Assembly: GCA_039654915.1 (NCBI GenBank)
Contig: CM077596.1
Span: forward strand, 5,642,001 to 5,706,000
Length of the DNA: 64,000 nt
Source of the DNA: Aquilaria yunnanensis
Taxonomy: Eukaryota; Streptophyta; Magnoliopsida; Malvales; Thymelaeaceae
Direction: 5' to 3'
Part shown: positions 11,945 to 24,500 of the stretch, in pieces
Layout: each line of letters starts with the position of its first letter
Position numbering within the stretch: the stretch's first letter is position 1
The notes under the pieces: generated by a model
The model's input: the letters and a program-made list of their open reading frames with translations, nothing else
The model's database searches: none
Told to the model about the DNA's origin: nothing
Made by a program: the position numbers and the translations under genes

Positions 11945-13960
11945 TTGAAATGTAACCTTTACCTTTATGATAAGCTCATCTCTGTTCTCTATGATACTAG
12001 CACATCCATATCTATTATTTCAGCCAACTTAGTAAAAGAATTAAACTTAGAGGTTACAACATTACCTCAAACGTATATGATCAGGACAGCTGGAAATAAA
12101 ATGATATTTTCACATCACATAGTTAAAAACTATGTGATCAGGCTAAATAAGCTAGAATTAAAGACTAATCTAATCATTTTGGAAACAACTGGTTATGATA
12201 TAGTATTAGGCATAAACTGGTTAGCTGAAAATAATGTTATCATAGATTGTCAAGATAGGAAGTTGATTTTGCCAGGATCAATAGAACACTCCTTAAAGGA
12301 ATCAATAAAATGTGATGTTGGACAAGTAAAGGTAATGGATTGCATACCTACACTTTCTGAGGAAGAATACATGGGCTTAAATAACAAAGAGTCTAAGATT
12401 GAGTTAGACAAAATTTCTATTGTGAAAGAATTCCAAAAAGTATTTCTTTCTGAGCTACCAAGCTTGCCTCCCCTAACGGAAATAAAGTTTGAGATTAAAC
12501 TAATTCCAAGAGCAACTTTTGTGTCTGCTACACCCTACAGGATGAAAATTCCTAAAATGAATGAGCTAAAAAAACAGCTAGATGAACTCCTTGAAAAATT
12601 ATTTATTAGGCCAAGTGTGTTTTCTTAGGGAGCACCAGTGCAATTTCTGAAGAAGAAAGATAGAACTCTTAGGCTGTGCATTGACTATAGAAAGCTCAAT
12701 GTTATAACTGTGAAAAACAAATACCCTTTTCCTTAAGATTGAAGACTTATTTGATCAACTTAGGGAGCCACAATTTTCTCAAAGATTGATTTTAGATCAA
12801 GGTACTTCCAATTAAGAGTTAAAGAGGCAGATATCCCTAAGACTGCTTTCAGAATAAGATATGATCATTTTGAATGCACAATAATGCCTTTTGGGTGTAC
12901 TAATGCTCCAACTTCTTTATGGACTTGATGTAGAGAATATTCAGACCATATCCAGATCACTTTGTGGTAATCTTTATAAATGATATCTTAGTATACTCAA
13001 AAGATGATGAGGAACATGAAAAGCACTTGAGAACAATGCTAGATGTGTTAAAGAAACACTAACTATATGGTAAAGTGAGCAAATGCCATTTTTAGACCAA
13101 TCAAATTGAATTCTTAGGCCATGTGATAAAGGGGCAAAGAATCACTGTAGACCCAGCAAAAATTGAAGCTATCTTACAGTGGAAGCAACCTTAGAATGTC
13201 AGAGAAATAAGAAGCATCTCGGGTCTGGCTAACTATTATAAAAGATTTGTACCAAAATTTTCTATAATGGCGACCCCTTTAACCAAATTAACAAGAAAAG
13301 CACAAAAGTTTAAATGGTCTAAGGAATGTGAAAGAAGCTTTCAAGAACTTAAAGATAAGCTCACTTTCAGTCCTGTGTTAATACTGCCTAATCCCTATAA
13401 ACCTTTTAAGGTTTACACAAATTCATCTATTGTGGGATTAGGGTGTATATTAATGCAAGAAAAGCAAACCATAGCTTATGGATCAAGACAATTAATGCCA
13501 CATGAAAAGAATTATCCAGTGTATAATTTGGAACTTTAGCTGTATTTTTTCCTTGAAATAGTAAAGACATTACCTAGGTAATAAATTCCAAATCTTCATT
13601 GATATCAAAAGTCTTAAATATCTCTTTACTTAGAAAGAGTTAAATATGAGACAGATAAGATGGCTTGAATATTTCAAGGACTTTGATTATACCATTAAGT
13701 ACACTAAGGGCAAGGCTAATAAAGTGGCTAAGGCCCTAAGCAAGAAATATACAGGTGTTCTAAAACATGAAGGAGAAGAAGAACAGAATGAACTTAATAG
13801 CCTAACTTGTTTGGCTAACAAGTGGCTAAGATGGGAACAAGCCTATTTGAGAGTAATAAGTATTCAATCAACTTGGAAAGTAGAAAAACAGAAGGCACAA
13901 CAGTATGATGTAGATCTTACTAAAATATCTAGGCAAAGACATAGGAAACTATTTTAAGGG
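11945..13960 (+). pseudogene. Degenerate protease, reverse transcriptase and RNase H
   Basis: The frame 11945-12628 holds the retropepsin with active site DTSTS (family D-T/S-G, so the glycine is lost) and a GINWL flap-end motif, then the N-terminal reverse transcriptase. It stops at a TAG (12626-12628) exactly where the family has Trp before GAPV. Reverse transcriptase continues with CIDYRKLN and a catalytic box FINDILVYS at 12973-12999, where the first Asp of the usual DD is Asn. The RNase H stretch 13267-13539 ends YGSRQLMPHEKNYPVYNLEL, and its catalytic Asp region reads TNSS. The enzyme is inactive. Confidence 0.88.
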
Positions 13961-15075
13961 TTCTCTTATAGGTAAGGATTGATGTATTTCCAAGACATAA
14001 TTTATGTACCTAAAGGGTATGAGTTAAGAGAACAAATTCTGAAAGAAGCCCACTCTAGTAAGATAAGCATACATCTTTGAACTATGAAGATATATCAAAA
14101 TTTGAAAAAACACTTTTGGTGGCCTAATATGAAAAGGGAAATTCACACATTTGTATTCAGATGTGTGGTATGCCAAGAAGTAAAGGTAGAACACCAAAGA
14201 CCAAGGGGCAAGCTACAAAATTTATACATACCAGAAAAAAAAAAATGGGGTTCCATATCAATGGATTTCCTGGTAAGCATGCCCATGATAGGTGATTGTG
14301 GATAGACTTACAAAGTTAGCCTACTTTTTTCCTATTAATCTCACAGATCCTTTAGATAGGCTGGCATAGCTGTATATTAAAGAAATAGTGAGATTACAAG
14401 GTATCCCAAATGACAGTCTCAGATAGAAACCCAAGATTTGTGTCCAAATTTTGGAAATCACTACATCAAGCACTAAGCACCCAACTGAAATTAAGTTCAA
14501 CTTACCACCCCTAAACTAATGGGCAAACAAAAAAAACCATACAAATTCTTGAGGATATGTTAAGATGTTGTGTATTAGACTTTAAAGGAGAAAGGGATCA
14601 ACTCCTACCCTTGATAGAATTCTCCTACAACAATAGCTATCGTTCAGTGATAAAAATGGCACCTTATGAAGCTCTGTATAGGAGAAAATGCATAGCTCCC
14701 CACTGTTGGCAAGATCCTAAGGATAAAGTTAAGATGGGACTATAACTAATCCATAGGACCACTGAAAAAATCAAAATAATCCAATAAAGAATTAAGGCTG
14801 CCAACAATTGAGAACAAACCTATTTCAATAAAAGAAAAAGAAGAGACCTAAAGGTCCAAGTAAGGGACTATGTGTGGATTAAAGTCTCTCCAATGAAGGA
14901 AGTTATGAGATTTGGGAAAAAAGGTAAACTAACTCCCAGATATATTAGGTCATTTCAGATATTGGCCAGGATTAGTAATATGGCATATAAGCTGGAATTG
15001 CCTTTAGATTTGGGTCATATACATAATACCTTTTATGTTAGCATGCTCAAAAAGTATTTATCTGACCCACAATAA
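13960..15075 (+). pseudogene. Degenerate integrase of the Tekay-like element
   Basis: Broken integrase. The zinc-binding end is visible at 14084-14240 (HFWWPNMKREIH and CVVCQEVK). Core pieces follow, including YHP-stop-TNGQ, where the usual Gln codon is TAA at 14512-14514. The C-terminal GPF/Y-type module is at 14872-15075 (RSFQILARISNMAYKLELP and HNTFYVSMLKKYL). Several stops separate these frames. Confidence 0.85.
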
Positions 15076-15312
15076 GCCATACCAACTTCTGATATCTCAG
15101 TGACTCCCAACCTTTCTTATGAAAAGGAACCTGTAAAGATTCTAGCTAAGGATGTGAGGAAGTTAAAAAGTAAATGGATAAACAAGGTGAAAATCCAATG
15201 GCATCACCATTCTGAGCAAGAAGCTACTTGGGAAACTGAGACTAAAATGTTTAAGAAATACCCAGAGGTATACCCCAAACTACTTGAGAATTTGGATGAC
15301 CAAATTCTTTAA
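15076..15312 (+). pseudogene. Chromodomain at the end of pol
   Basis: Open stretch containing EKEPVKILAKDVRKLKSKW, then KVKIQWHHHSEQEATWETE and KKYPEVYP. The order YE-(x)-P-(x)-IL, W-(x)-H, EATWE, YP is that of the chromodomain tail of chromoviral integrases, thought to steer integration to heterochromatin. This piece is still open, but the rest of the polyprotein is dead. Confidence 0.8.
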
Positions 15313-15323
15313 TGGGGAGAGAA
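15312..15323 (+). other. Polypurine tract of the Tekay-like element
   Basis: ATGGGGAGAGAA sits directly before the TGTGATG start of the 3' LTR. This is where plus-strand DNA synthesis would be primed. Confidence 0.8.
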
Positions 15324-17864
15324 TGTGATGCCTGTAAATTGCATAAGCCATGGGTTGTAATTCTTATGTGAATATGATGAGTACAAGTGATGTGAAGAAT
15401 AGATGCAAGTCATGAAACATAAGAAGAAAATAAACATACAAGACTAAGTACCCGTAATGTGCCTCAAACATATTCTAAGGGCACATCAGTGGAATAGGAG
15501 AGGAAAGTGCCTATATTCCTAAGCCAAAAGTGGCTAAAATGTGGTGCCATGTTGGATCTTGAAATGAAGACACATAATTTGAGGAAAGATTGTAAAGAGG
15601 CCAAAAGCATCCAAAGGAAACCAAGGAAGGCCGTAAGAGGACTTTTAGTTGCATCATTGTATGCACTTATGTGAAAATGAAGGCTTTAAAGCCCAAAATT
15701 CTGAAGGGAATTATGTGAGCTCAATGCCTAATGTTAAGTTGCAAATGAATTCAACCACATAAACCCAAGAAAGATGAAGAACACATGAGAAAGGAGAATA
15801 GCACTCTAGGGTGCACTAAATGACCCTTAGGTGCACCTTTGTGTACAACCATGGGCATGTGAAGGTCCTAAAGCCCAATGTCTTGAAAAGGATTATATAA
15901 GATTGAAGTTACCATTAAAATGAGAATGAAGACTACATTGCAAGCCAAGAAAGGGTGAAAAACACATGGAAATACCCTAGAGTACACTAAAGAACTCTAG
16001 AATGCACTTAAAGTGCACCTATGTTCAAATGAAAGTTAGAGGGCCTAATTAGCCAAATTAATGCATGAAGTGGGTGCTTAAAACACGCCACTTAAAGAGC
16101 TAAGTAGGACAAAATGATTTAAAAAATGATTTGAGCTACTTGAAGGGAGTTGAACCAATGACTAGTCAAAGTCCTTGGCCCAAGGCCATTCGGCAGAATT
16201 ATGCACCGCTTGGACTTGTTCTCCTTCAAGGTAGCTTCTTAGCTATTTCTTGTCACCATTTCATCCTCTACAACCTGACCAAACCTCTAGCAAAGCATAC
16301 TAAAACCACCGAAAAGGAAACTTAAAGCAAATGAAGCAAAACAAGCAAAACTGATACATGGTGATTCAAGGCTAGTTGATGGTGGTGTGTGTGGCATTTG
16401 ATGTAGGTTCAAGCTTACTTGCTACCATTCCAGACATAGGTAAGGACCCATATAAAGCTTTTTCTCCTTTATTTTAAGAGGGAAAGAGCTGCCTTAAGGG
16501 ATGGCTAAGGCCAAAGGAACCAAGAGGCTATGTAATGGGCTATATGTGCATAAAGCACTACGGTAAACTAGTTAGTTTGCTTTCGACAAGCATAGGGTTT
16601 TTGTTCAAGTTTGGCCGAGCTTGATCAATCACTTGGAGCTCTATGTTAATTGAATCTAGTCAAAGTGATCACTTGAAGAATTAAAAGAAAATCATGTTCA
16701 CTATGTTAAGAAAACCGTGTGTATGTGGTGTATGTGTTTATGTGCTTCTTTGAATGTTTACGTGTGCTAACATTTAATTTGTATATATAATCATCTTGTG
16801 TTGTCTTGTATATACTGCTTTTGGTTTCTTCTTTGTCTTTGGTTGTAGGATACTAAGCAGAATTGGAAGTTTTTGTGTATAGCAATGTCATAAACATTGT
16901 GAAGGCACTAAGTGCTGAATTTGGGTTCTTACTGAGTACCTATGTACTCATGCCTTATTTTTCCCATTTCAGGTAAGGAGGTGCAAGAGTGAAGGGCTAA
17001 TGAACCTTTTGGAGAGGTTTATGTACAGAAATGTATGCTTGGGACTCATGGCATATGAAAAGAAAGCATGGAAAAGATCATAAGTTTTCACTAATGGTCG
17101 TGTTATATGTGTTGGTTTGTAGGTCCTAATGGCTGCAATGGGATTTGCTGCATTTGGATCCATATGGTATGGGTTAGAACTAGAAGAATAATAAGGCAAC
17201 TATGTCCTAAGTGTTAATTGAAAGTAGAAGTCAAAGTGACTGTGAGCATAGAGACAGTTTGAGTTATGCTATGTATCATGCATGACATCTAATGGACCAA
17301 CTTTTGGTTCTATAAAACTTTGGGCCATGTAGTCCCTATCTGCCCAATTTTGGCATGTAAATATTTGTAGTTAACTAATGGCAATGGGACTTAAAGTAGA
17401 ATATGGCTTGTGCCTTGTATGTATTTTGGGCTTAGGAACGCCTCAAGGCACTAAATGTAACAAGGTAAGAAAAATGCATGCATGGCCTGTAACTAACTAA
17501 TCTAGGTTGTATGTATGCATGAATGTGTGTATGTTATGGTACGGGCACTAGATAGGCTCCCAATAAGCCTCCTAAGGACACAGGCAAACACATAAGTCAC
17601 CTAAACTCATTAAACCCCACATGTATTCACAAAACGACCTAAGTAAATTCAACTGGGTAAAACTCAATCAATTGGGTGAATTAAGTAAAACTTATTAGAT
17701 CTTCAAAAGTTTAAGACTCCCACCAAAGTAAATAAAAAGTTGGGGTTAAAAATCCTGAGTTAGAGCCTAATTCACCATATGAAAATCAACTAAGTGGCTA
17801 AAAATAACTGGTTGATCTCAAACCTCTTAAAAGGTTTAGAGTGGGGGTGAATTGGGTCATGACA
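15324..17864 (+). repeat. 3' LTR of the Tekay-like element
   Basis: Begins TGTGATGCC and ends CATGACA, followed by the TTTTA target duplication. Compared with the 5' LTR it carries about 125 extra bases near 15760-15880 (around GCACTCTAGGGTGCACTAAA) and lacks the tandem duplicate seen near the 5' LTR end. Confidence 0.9.
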
Positions 17865-17869
17865 TTTTA

Positions 17870-19200
17870 CCCTTCCCTTTTTACTTTATGCACTATTTTT
17901 GCTAATAGGCTCTTCTTTTCTAGTGTTCTTCCTTTACATCTTCAACGTTCCTTACCGGCAACCATTAATACTTCATTAATCTTCTTTTCCTAGAATTAGT
18001 ATTTAGGTAAACTAGAGTCATAGCTCTTTTCTGGATTTGTTTTCTTTTGTTTTGGTTCTCATTTTTTACTTTTCTTTTGCCCCACAATGGTCACCCACTA
18101 TCGCCAATGGTTCTTACCTCTTCCTTTCCGATTCTCCAGATGGCACCTCAAAAATCATTTGTAAAAAAAGGTTGTGGAGGCTACTCAATAGCCCATAGCA
18201 GTGGAAGCTCCATTCGAAAGGGAATAATTAAGGGATAACATCCCTGACTTGAAAGAATCAGATTGATTTAGGACTACTTTCACACAAGGGTCCCTAAAGA
18301 CAAATCTCTACTGATGGTGTTAGCCAAATGGGGTGGCTGCTGGCCATAGAAAATAGGAAGTGGCAGATGTGATAGGCTTCCCAAATGTTGGTCTTAGGAA
18401 GGACATTCTAATGATCTTCATTGCTCGGTTACATATAGGGCTTCGCTTCCCTCTTTATCCTTTTGTGGGCCAATTTTATGGTACTACAAGGTGTCCGCTA
18501 CTCAATGGGCTTATAATTTTTTTAGCCACCTCAATGCCCACATCATCTACTGCAAGCTTTTAGGGATGCAGCCAATCTTGGAAACCTTTGTTCAATTCTA
18601 TATGCTAGACCTCAAGAAGAGGTCTACATTTTTTCACATCACCCCTATCAACCATAAAGGTAACAAGCCTTTTGCCTTTGCCCTCGGCAAAAACTCCTGA
18701 TGCCAGCGGAAAAATAGCTATGGTTTCACCATGGGGGATCCTTAATGGGAGTTTTTCTCATATTGGACGAATCAACCTCAGCACGAGGTCATTAGGTGAC
18801 CTCCTCTATTTAAGGGCTAAGAGAAAGAAGCATACGTACAACCACCTCAGTAGCCACCGAATAAAAGAGCAAGAAAAAATAAGGGCTACCAAAAGAATGA
18901 TGGCCCTAGGGTCTACCTCTACTTGTCTAGATGGATGAGAGTCCTCGAAGATCTCCACCACATTTTGGCTACTTAGGGCCAAGGTCTTCAGTCTTTTATC
19001 TTAGCATACTAGGGTTGAAAAGGTGGCTTTGTTGTCATTCTCCAAATGAGATACCTTATGGGGGGCTTTCTTTTTGTTCCAGGGATCTCTTGGTCACCAC
19101 AAAAGCCCAAAATATTTTCTGCCTCCTCTTCAAGGCATCCATGGTGACTTGGCCTATGTCTGCAATAACAAAAATAAGGATTAAAGACATGGAATAGTTC
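17870..19200 (+). pseudogene. Decayed gypsy-type element, N-terminal 'putative plant transposon' domain
   Basis: Plus-strand pieces read LHIGLRFPLYPFVGQFYG (from about 18432) and, after a frameshift near 18490, SATQWAYNFFSHLNAHIIYC and PILETFVQFYMLDLKKRSTF. This order (GLRFPL-PF, then W-(x)-F, then P-(x)-FV-FY-L) resembles the N-terminal domain of putative gypsy-type plant transposon proteins (Transposase_28-like). Downstream pieces at 18672-18938 and 18931-19197 are in shifting frames. No pol domain is visible. The assignment rests on motif resemblance only. Confidence 0.5.
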
Positions 19201-19236
19201 ACAACAAAAAGAGAATAGCTGGATTCACCTTAAAAA

Positions 19237-19292
19237 AGTGCCCTACTAATTAAGAAGTTTACAAAGTGCCCTGCTAATTAAGGAGTTTACAA
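19237..19292 (+). repeat. 28-bp tandem duplication
   Basis: Two adjacent 28-base units, 19237-19264 and 19265-19292, begin AGTGCCCTACTAATTAAG and AGTGCCCTGCTAATTAAG and differ at only two positions. Confidence 0.9.
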
Positions 19293-21400
19293 GCAAACCC
19301 TACACTGCATGGCAAGAAACCAAAATTCAGGCTTAGGCTTGTCAGGGCAAAAGCGGATGATACCACATGCTTGGAGGGTGGCCTTGCCAGGGTATTGAAT
19401 GGGGAAGGAAAATAGGCTCCATTTCCTATCATCATGTAGCACCTCCAGGAGATAGACCACTATTTTCTTCATAGCTTTAAAGGCCTTAAACCTTAACAAT
19501 AGCTCTGAGGGGTCAACACTCTCATGAACAGGGTTGTTCATCCACTCTAGACTAGAAGTCCTAGCTGTCCTCAAAGACCATGTAAAAGCACTTTTCCTTC
19601 CATTCCTTTCAACTTTTCGAATTAAAAAGTGAAGGGGAAGGCAAGAGTTGGGCATCAAATTGAAGAAGCAAGAGGACTCTATAAAGGTCAATGAATAGAA
19701 AAATAAAAGAGATTATAAAAGAATCCTATCTCACAAGATGGCAAGCAAGCAAAAACCCTAACAAACATGGGAAGGTGTTAGGAGCCAATTAAGGATGAAA
19801 ACTAAAATGGTTGCTCAAGTGGTTTATAAGGGGTTGCAAGGAAAACCTAAAACCAGCATGACACTGGTTTACAACAATGGTAAGTTGATCCCTGAGGGAG
19901 CAAGCCATGTCATAGGACCATGGGGACCACGGGCTTCATAGATGGTCAAATAAAATTGTCCTTATTTAGAATATCAAGGGATTTGGGGTCATAATGCTCT
20001 TGAATCGAGAAGCATTAGAAAGGTTCAGGGGTTTCAAGGCCTTGCCCTCGTGGGAAATCTCGGTGGTAGTCTTCTCTATAGCAAACGCCATCTCTAAATG
20101 TCAGCACAAACCAATGGCTAACTGGGGAAGGCAACCTCGGCATAGTGATCTGATTTGACAAGAAACATTCAAGAAAAGATAAAGGTTTTATTAGGAAGAC
20201 CCTAGGGAAATGAACTCTTACCATTTGGAGAAAATCTAGTGACTCTTTTATGAGTTATGCTAGTGGCGAACAAATCTAGAAGCAATGCAAGGGATGCAAA
20301 TGAGAGTTGGGCAAGAGGTGAAGCTATCACTAAAACAGGAAAGAGGAGCTCTGGGGGCAGTTTTTAGGTTTTTGTCTGATGCTTGCCTTGAGAAACCATA
20401 CCCCAAGCTATTCCTAAGTTGACACATGTGAGCTTCACCAAAAATGTGCCTTCACCTCCACCTTTTGAAAACATAGGAAACCCTATTCCTTACATTTTGC
20501 TTCAAGGGTCCCAATGATACCTTATTGGGCTTTGAACCACTAGTCAAAAGGCCCACTAAAGACAAACATATGGGCCTTGCACGAGGAGTCCATTAGATAG
20601 GTTGACCATTAAGAGGAAACATGTTCAAAAGAGATCTCTAGAATCATAGGATTGATTACATAATTGAGGGAGCTTTCCCCTATGATCATCACGTCTTAAG
20701 CTCTATAAAAGGCCTCCTTGGCAAAGGAGAGTCTTCCCTAGACATACAACTCCGGGGACCCGGTTTCAGATATAGCTGCCTCTAAGGATCTGAAGTAACC
20801 CACCAAGTACTTCAATGTCAAGTTTCTTACAATTGTTTAAACTATTTCATTCACTTCCTTCAATCTCTCTGCCGATGAGTCAAGTAAACAACCTCAACCA
20901 AAACCAATGTTTGTGGAGGCAGCCTTGGGCTACAAAATGGAGCTGATGAAGGGAAGCAAATCTTTGTTAGAATTGGCATGATTCAAAGCAAGGAGTTGCA
21001 GCGGTTGTGGTGAGGCCCTGGGCACTGCACAAGGGTGAGGTATAGTACTACGCAACGACACCGGGTCAAATTCTAGCAGATAGAGGCCCACAATGGAGAG
21101 CAAAGTAATAGCAGGACTAGACGATGCGTTATGCTGTGACGAAGCCGGATAACAGGAGGTAGAGAAAAAGCAGGACTCCGCTTTTAGGTTGCAAAGCTGC
21201 TGGAGACACAATGGTGCTAACCAGATATCATCTGTTGGGAGACGAGAAGCATTAATGGCACAAATATGGCATAACAGGTGGAGCGTAGTTAGTCAAGTTA
21301 GGAAAGGGTGACTTTGGAAGAAAAGGTGAGGTGCCAAAGGCCCATATATGCACCTCAGATTCCTGGCAGTATAAGGGCACAGAGATCTAAACAAAGGCAC
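19293..21400. other. Degenerate repeat DNA, probably the rest of the gypsy relic
   Basis: I recognise no gene. A minus-strand open frame at 19287-19691 (134 codons) has no known domain. On the plus strand, around 20700-20740, CTCTATAAAAGGCCTCC followed by leader-like sequence looks like an LTR promoter, consistent with an eroded LTR of the element starting at 17870. The SPPL 3' UTR must end somewhere left of 21538. Confidence 0.35.
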
Positions 21401-21537
21401 CTTTTTTTTCTCTTTTTCCTGAAAACAGGCAAATTCTACAAATTTGAAAATACTATGTTGATGGTCCATTCACGGATCATGAACTTAACACGGCTCTTAC
21501 AAATTCTACAGTATAATTACACAGAGGACGCTATTAT

Positions 21538-24500
21538 TTATTCCTCGTCAAGGTCTCGGATGTGTTGAAGTTGGATGTGTGGGCAGGGTCTCTCTGGTTC
21601 TCCTCTTGTCCACAGCTCTCTTAGGTCACCCCTCTTCTTTCCTAGGGTCAAAAGTGTTCCTGCATTTCAATGTACAAACAACTTGATTTAGCTGCTTGCT
21701 TACATCTGAAGCACAAATAAGACTTTACTGTCTGGTGAGTGAATTGTCCATCACACATGCAGTGGCAGAGTCATGTTACAGTGAGTGAGACCGAGTTTTG
21801 GTAAAACTACATTCAGTGTTTCTTTTATAAAATTTGCAGCTCGACTCCATGAATTTTAAAATTTACAGTTATATGTTCTAGAAATTAACTATTGCCCCCA
21901 CCGACTATTTTTTTCAGCTCCTCTCCACACATGTAAACGCGCATGCCCCCAAAGACACATGCATAAGAGGTAGAGAGTTAAGAAAAAAAATTACCGAGCA
22001 TGAATGGAACAATATACAGCAATGCTGGTTGACCATGCCCATCCATCAAATTCAGCGCAATGTAGGTAACCAGAAGACCTGAGATGCATTGTAGAATGTA
22101 GAGCCAAGAAATTTGTTAACTTCTGCAACTCAGATACTTGAATCTCATTGTTTTGAAGGCATTAGCTAGTGTTAAAAATACAAAATACAGCACAAAAGCG
22201 GGGAAGGAGCTAAAATACAAAACAATAAACCAAGGTAAAATGGATCTCCCTCCAACCTTACACTTTAGTCCTCCTGTTATTTAACTTTTATTTTCTTCCT
22301 CAGAATCCATATCCTCATCAGTTTTGTCCTATCATTAGCTTCTGTTAAATTGCCTGTTAGCTCTAATAAAACAAGTAACATGTTGATGCAAAGAAGTGCT
22401 GATAAAATATAAAATATAAATCACATTTCCTTTCTCCAAAAAAATTATTTATTCCTCCAACTTTTTCATTTCTTTTTCTCATTGTTTACCTTCCATCTCT
22501 ACACAATCCAATCATTTTGTCAACTTTAGGGCTCAGCACTCTGTTCCCCTCCAGCCAGAATCTTGAAGAAAACCTCTCACTCCCCAATCTCCCCTTTTCC
22601 TGCTGACCATCACTAGTGAAGCCCTTTGCTTCATTTATCTGCCCCTTTGTCTCCCTTCCCAACTACTGGTCTACGATTCATCGCTTCAGCTTCTCTGATC
22701 TCCCAGTTAATCCAAGCCTGACTGAGCTAGCTTTAGTTTTTCTGGATCTATATAAATGGTAGAGAGGAAGGTGCTTGACCCCAATCAATTTCTATAATCT
22801 TGATGCAATGGACTCCCCCAAGCCGCTAAATTGCTCTCTTTGATCCAATCATTCAGTTTATTTCCATCTATATCATTTTGAATCTCTGCTCAATCTTACG
22901 AATCAAGTGAGAAAACAGAGAGACATCAGGAAAAACCTAATAAAAGCAATGGGCGGAGGCAATTTCCTTGAGAGCAAGTTCTTGGATATGGATTGAGAAT
23001 GTGCTAATGATTTTTGTACTATTTTTGTTGATATTTCTAGCTCACAATTGATACTGTTCAACAGTTGACTGACGAAACTTGGATTTAGGTGGTTAAACAC
23101 CAAGAACAAGAGATGGAGAGAAGAAAAGAGAGATAAACGAGAAGAAAATGTAGAGGAAAAACAGAGGAAATATATTAAAATTAGAGATAATTGATAATTG
23201 ATTTTCAAAAAAAAAATAATGTGCTCCTTTTTTTCAACTTGAAGGATTTAATGGAGAAAATTATACACACACACACACACACATATATTTGTGTGTGTGT
23301 GTAATATTCAGGGAGGTGATATGTGCTTCTTTTTCTTCAATTTGATGGGTTTAATGGAAGGACTAACGACAGGACAAAATTGATCAGGTTAAGGATCCTA
23401 TTAGGACAAAATATAGGATAGGGACTATATTAGGACAGAAAGAAGGTTGGAGAGTACAAATGGATTTTATCATAAAGTCAGTTGATGATTTCTAAGGATG
23501 ATTTGGCACCAGATATCGGATGTGTGGAAAGAGTGTCTCACCTAATCCATATGCAAGCATTGCCCACACAAAGTATCCAGTTCGAAGCGTCTTGTTTGCC
23601 AGCCAATCATACCTGTGCGCACGACAAGAGAACATCAATGTGCCATAAGCAAAACGTCGGAACAAAAGCATGCAACATGGACATCCATAGTATGCCCATT
23701 TCATTCTTTGGAATATGCAAGCAAAACAGGATATATGACTAATTTGCATAATCTTTCAAGAGAAGATGAAAGTGTATCCAGAACTAATATAGATCCACTA
23801 AAATCATCTATGGTACCAAACTGCCAATCTTTTTACTTAATTTGCACAGGAATATCAAACCGTTGTAGACATCATAGCTTTTTTGGCCAGTTCTTACTCT
23901 GAACTACTATAGAGTTTTGCAACTTATTCCCTCAAACTTAAATTTTAACTACACAAAAAGTCCGTAGAATTAAATTGCTTGGAGCGCCAACTACCCCATA
24001 CCCGATAAGGTAAACCAAAAAGAATTGCGAAATAATGGAAGCCAAAAGAGTGTGCAAAGGCACAAATAATGGAAAAGCATAAGCTTGTACACTAAGATAG
24101 TGATGGAGACAGAACATTGCATGTCAATTATCAGAAAGAGAAGGGAAATGGAAAAGTTTAGTCCCAAACCTAGTCCTAAAACTTTTCAATTTTCTAAATG
24201 AGTTCAAAGACTTCGCAACTATGTAACAAGTTAGTCCTAGAACTTTCCTTCAAATGGTTGACCAAAATAAAAAGACAATTATAGCAATTATCTGACATTA
24301 ACTTTTTAAAAATTCTAATATTAAACTGTTCCTTAACTGTTTTCTAGTAAATTTAAATTATGCAATAATTTTCTAACAGTTAATGGACAATTCAAATCAT
24401 CATTTTTTCCTCTCTATAAATCATATTTCTATTTGGTACTTATCTTTCAATAAATTCAAGACTAATGGTTAAGACCTTAGCAAAATTTTAGTGCTGAGTT

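Larger units (their letters stand above)
7720..17864 (+). mobile_element. Complete but defective Ty3/gypsy chromovirus, Tekay/Del type (10.1 kb)
   Basis: Two LTRs of about 2.53 kb (7720-10248 and 15324-17864) bracket a gag-pol region. The element is flanked by perfect 5-bp target duplications TTTTA at 7715-7719 and 17865-17869. The first and last bases form the inverted pair TGTCATG and CATGACA. Domain order is gag, protease, reverse transcriptase, RNase H, integrase, chromodomain, which with long LTRs fits the Tekay (Del) lineage. Every coding domain carries stops or frameshifts. Over the first 97 bases the two LTRs differ at 7 positions, so the insertion is old. Confidence 0.92.

Noticed and set aside
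19287..19691. 134-codon minus-strand open frame
   Set aside because: No recognisable domain and set in degenerate repeat DNA, so it is kept only as a remark.
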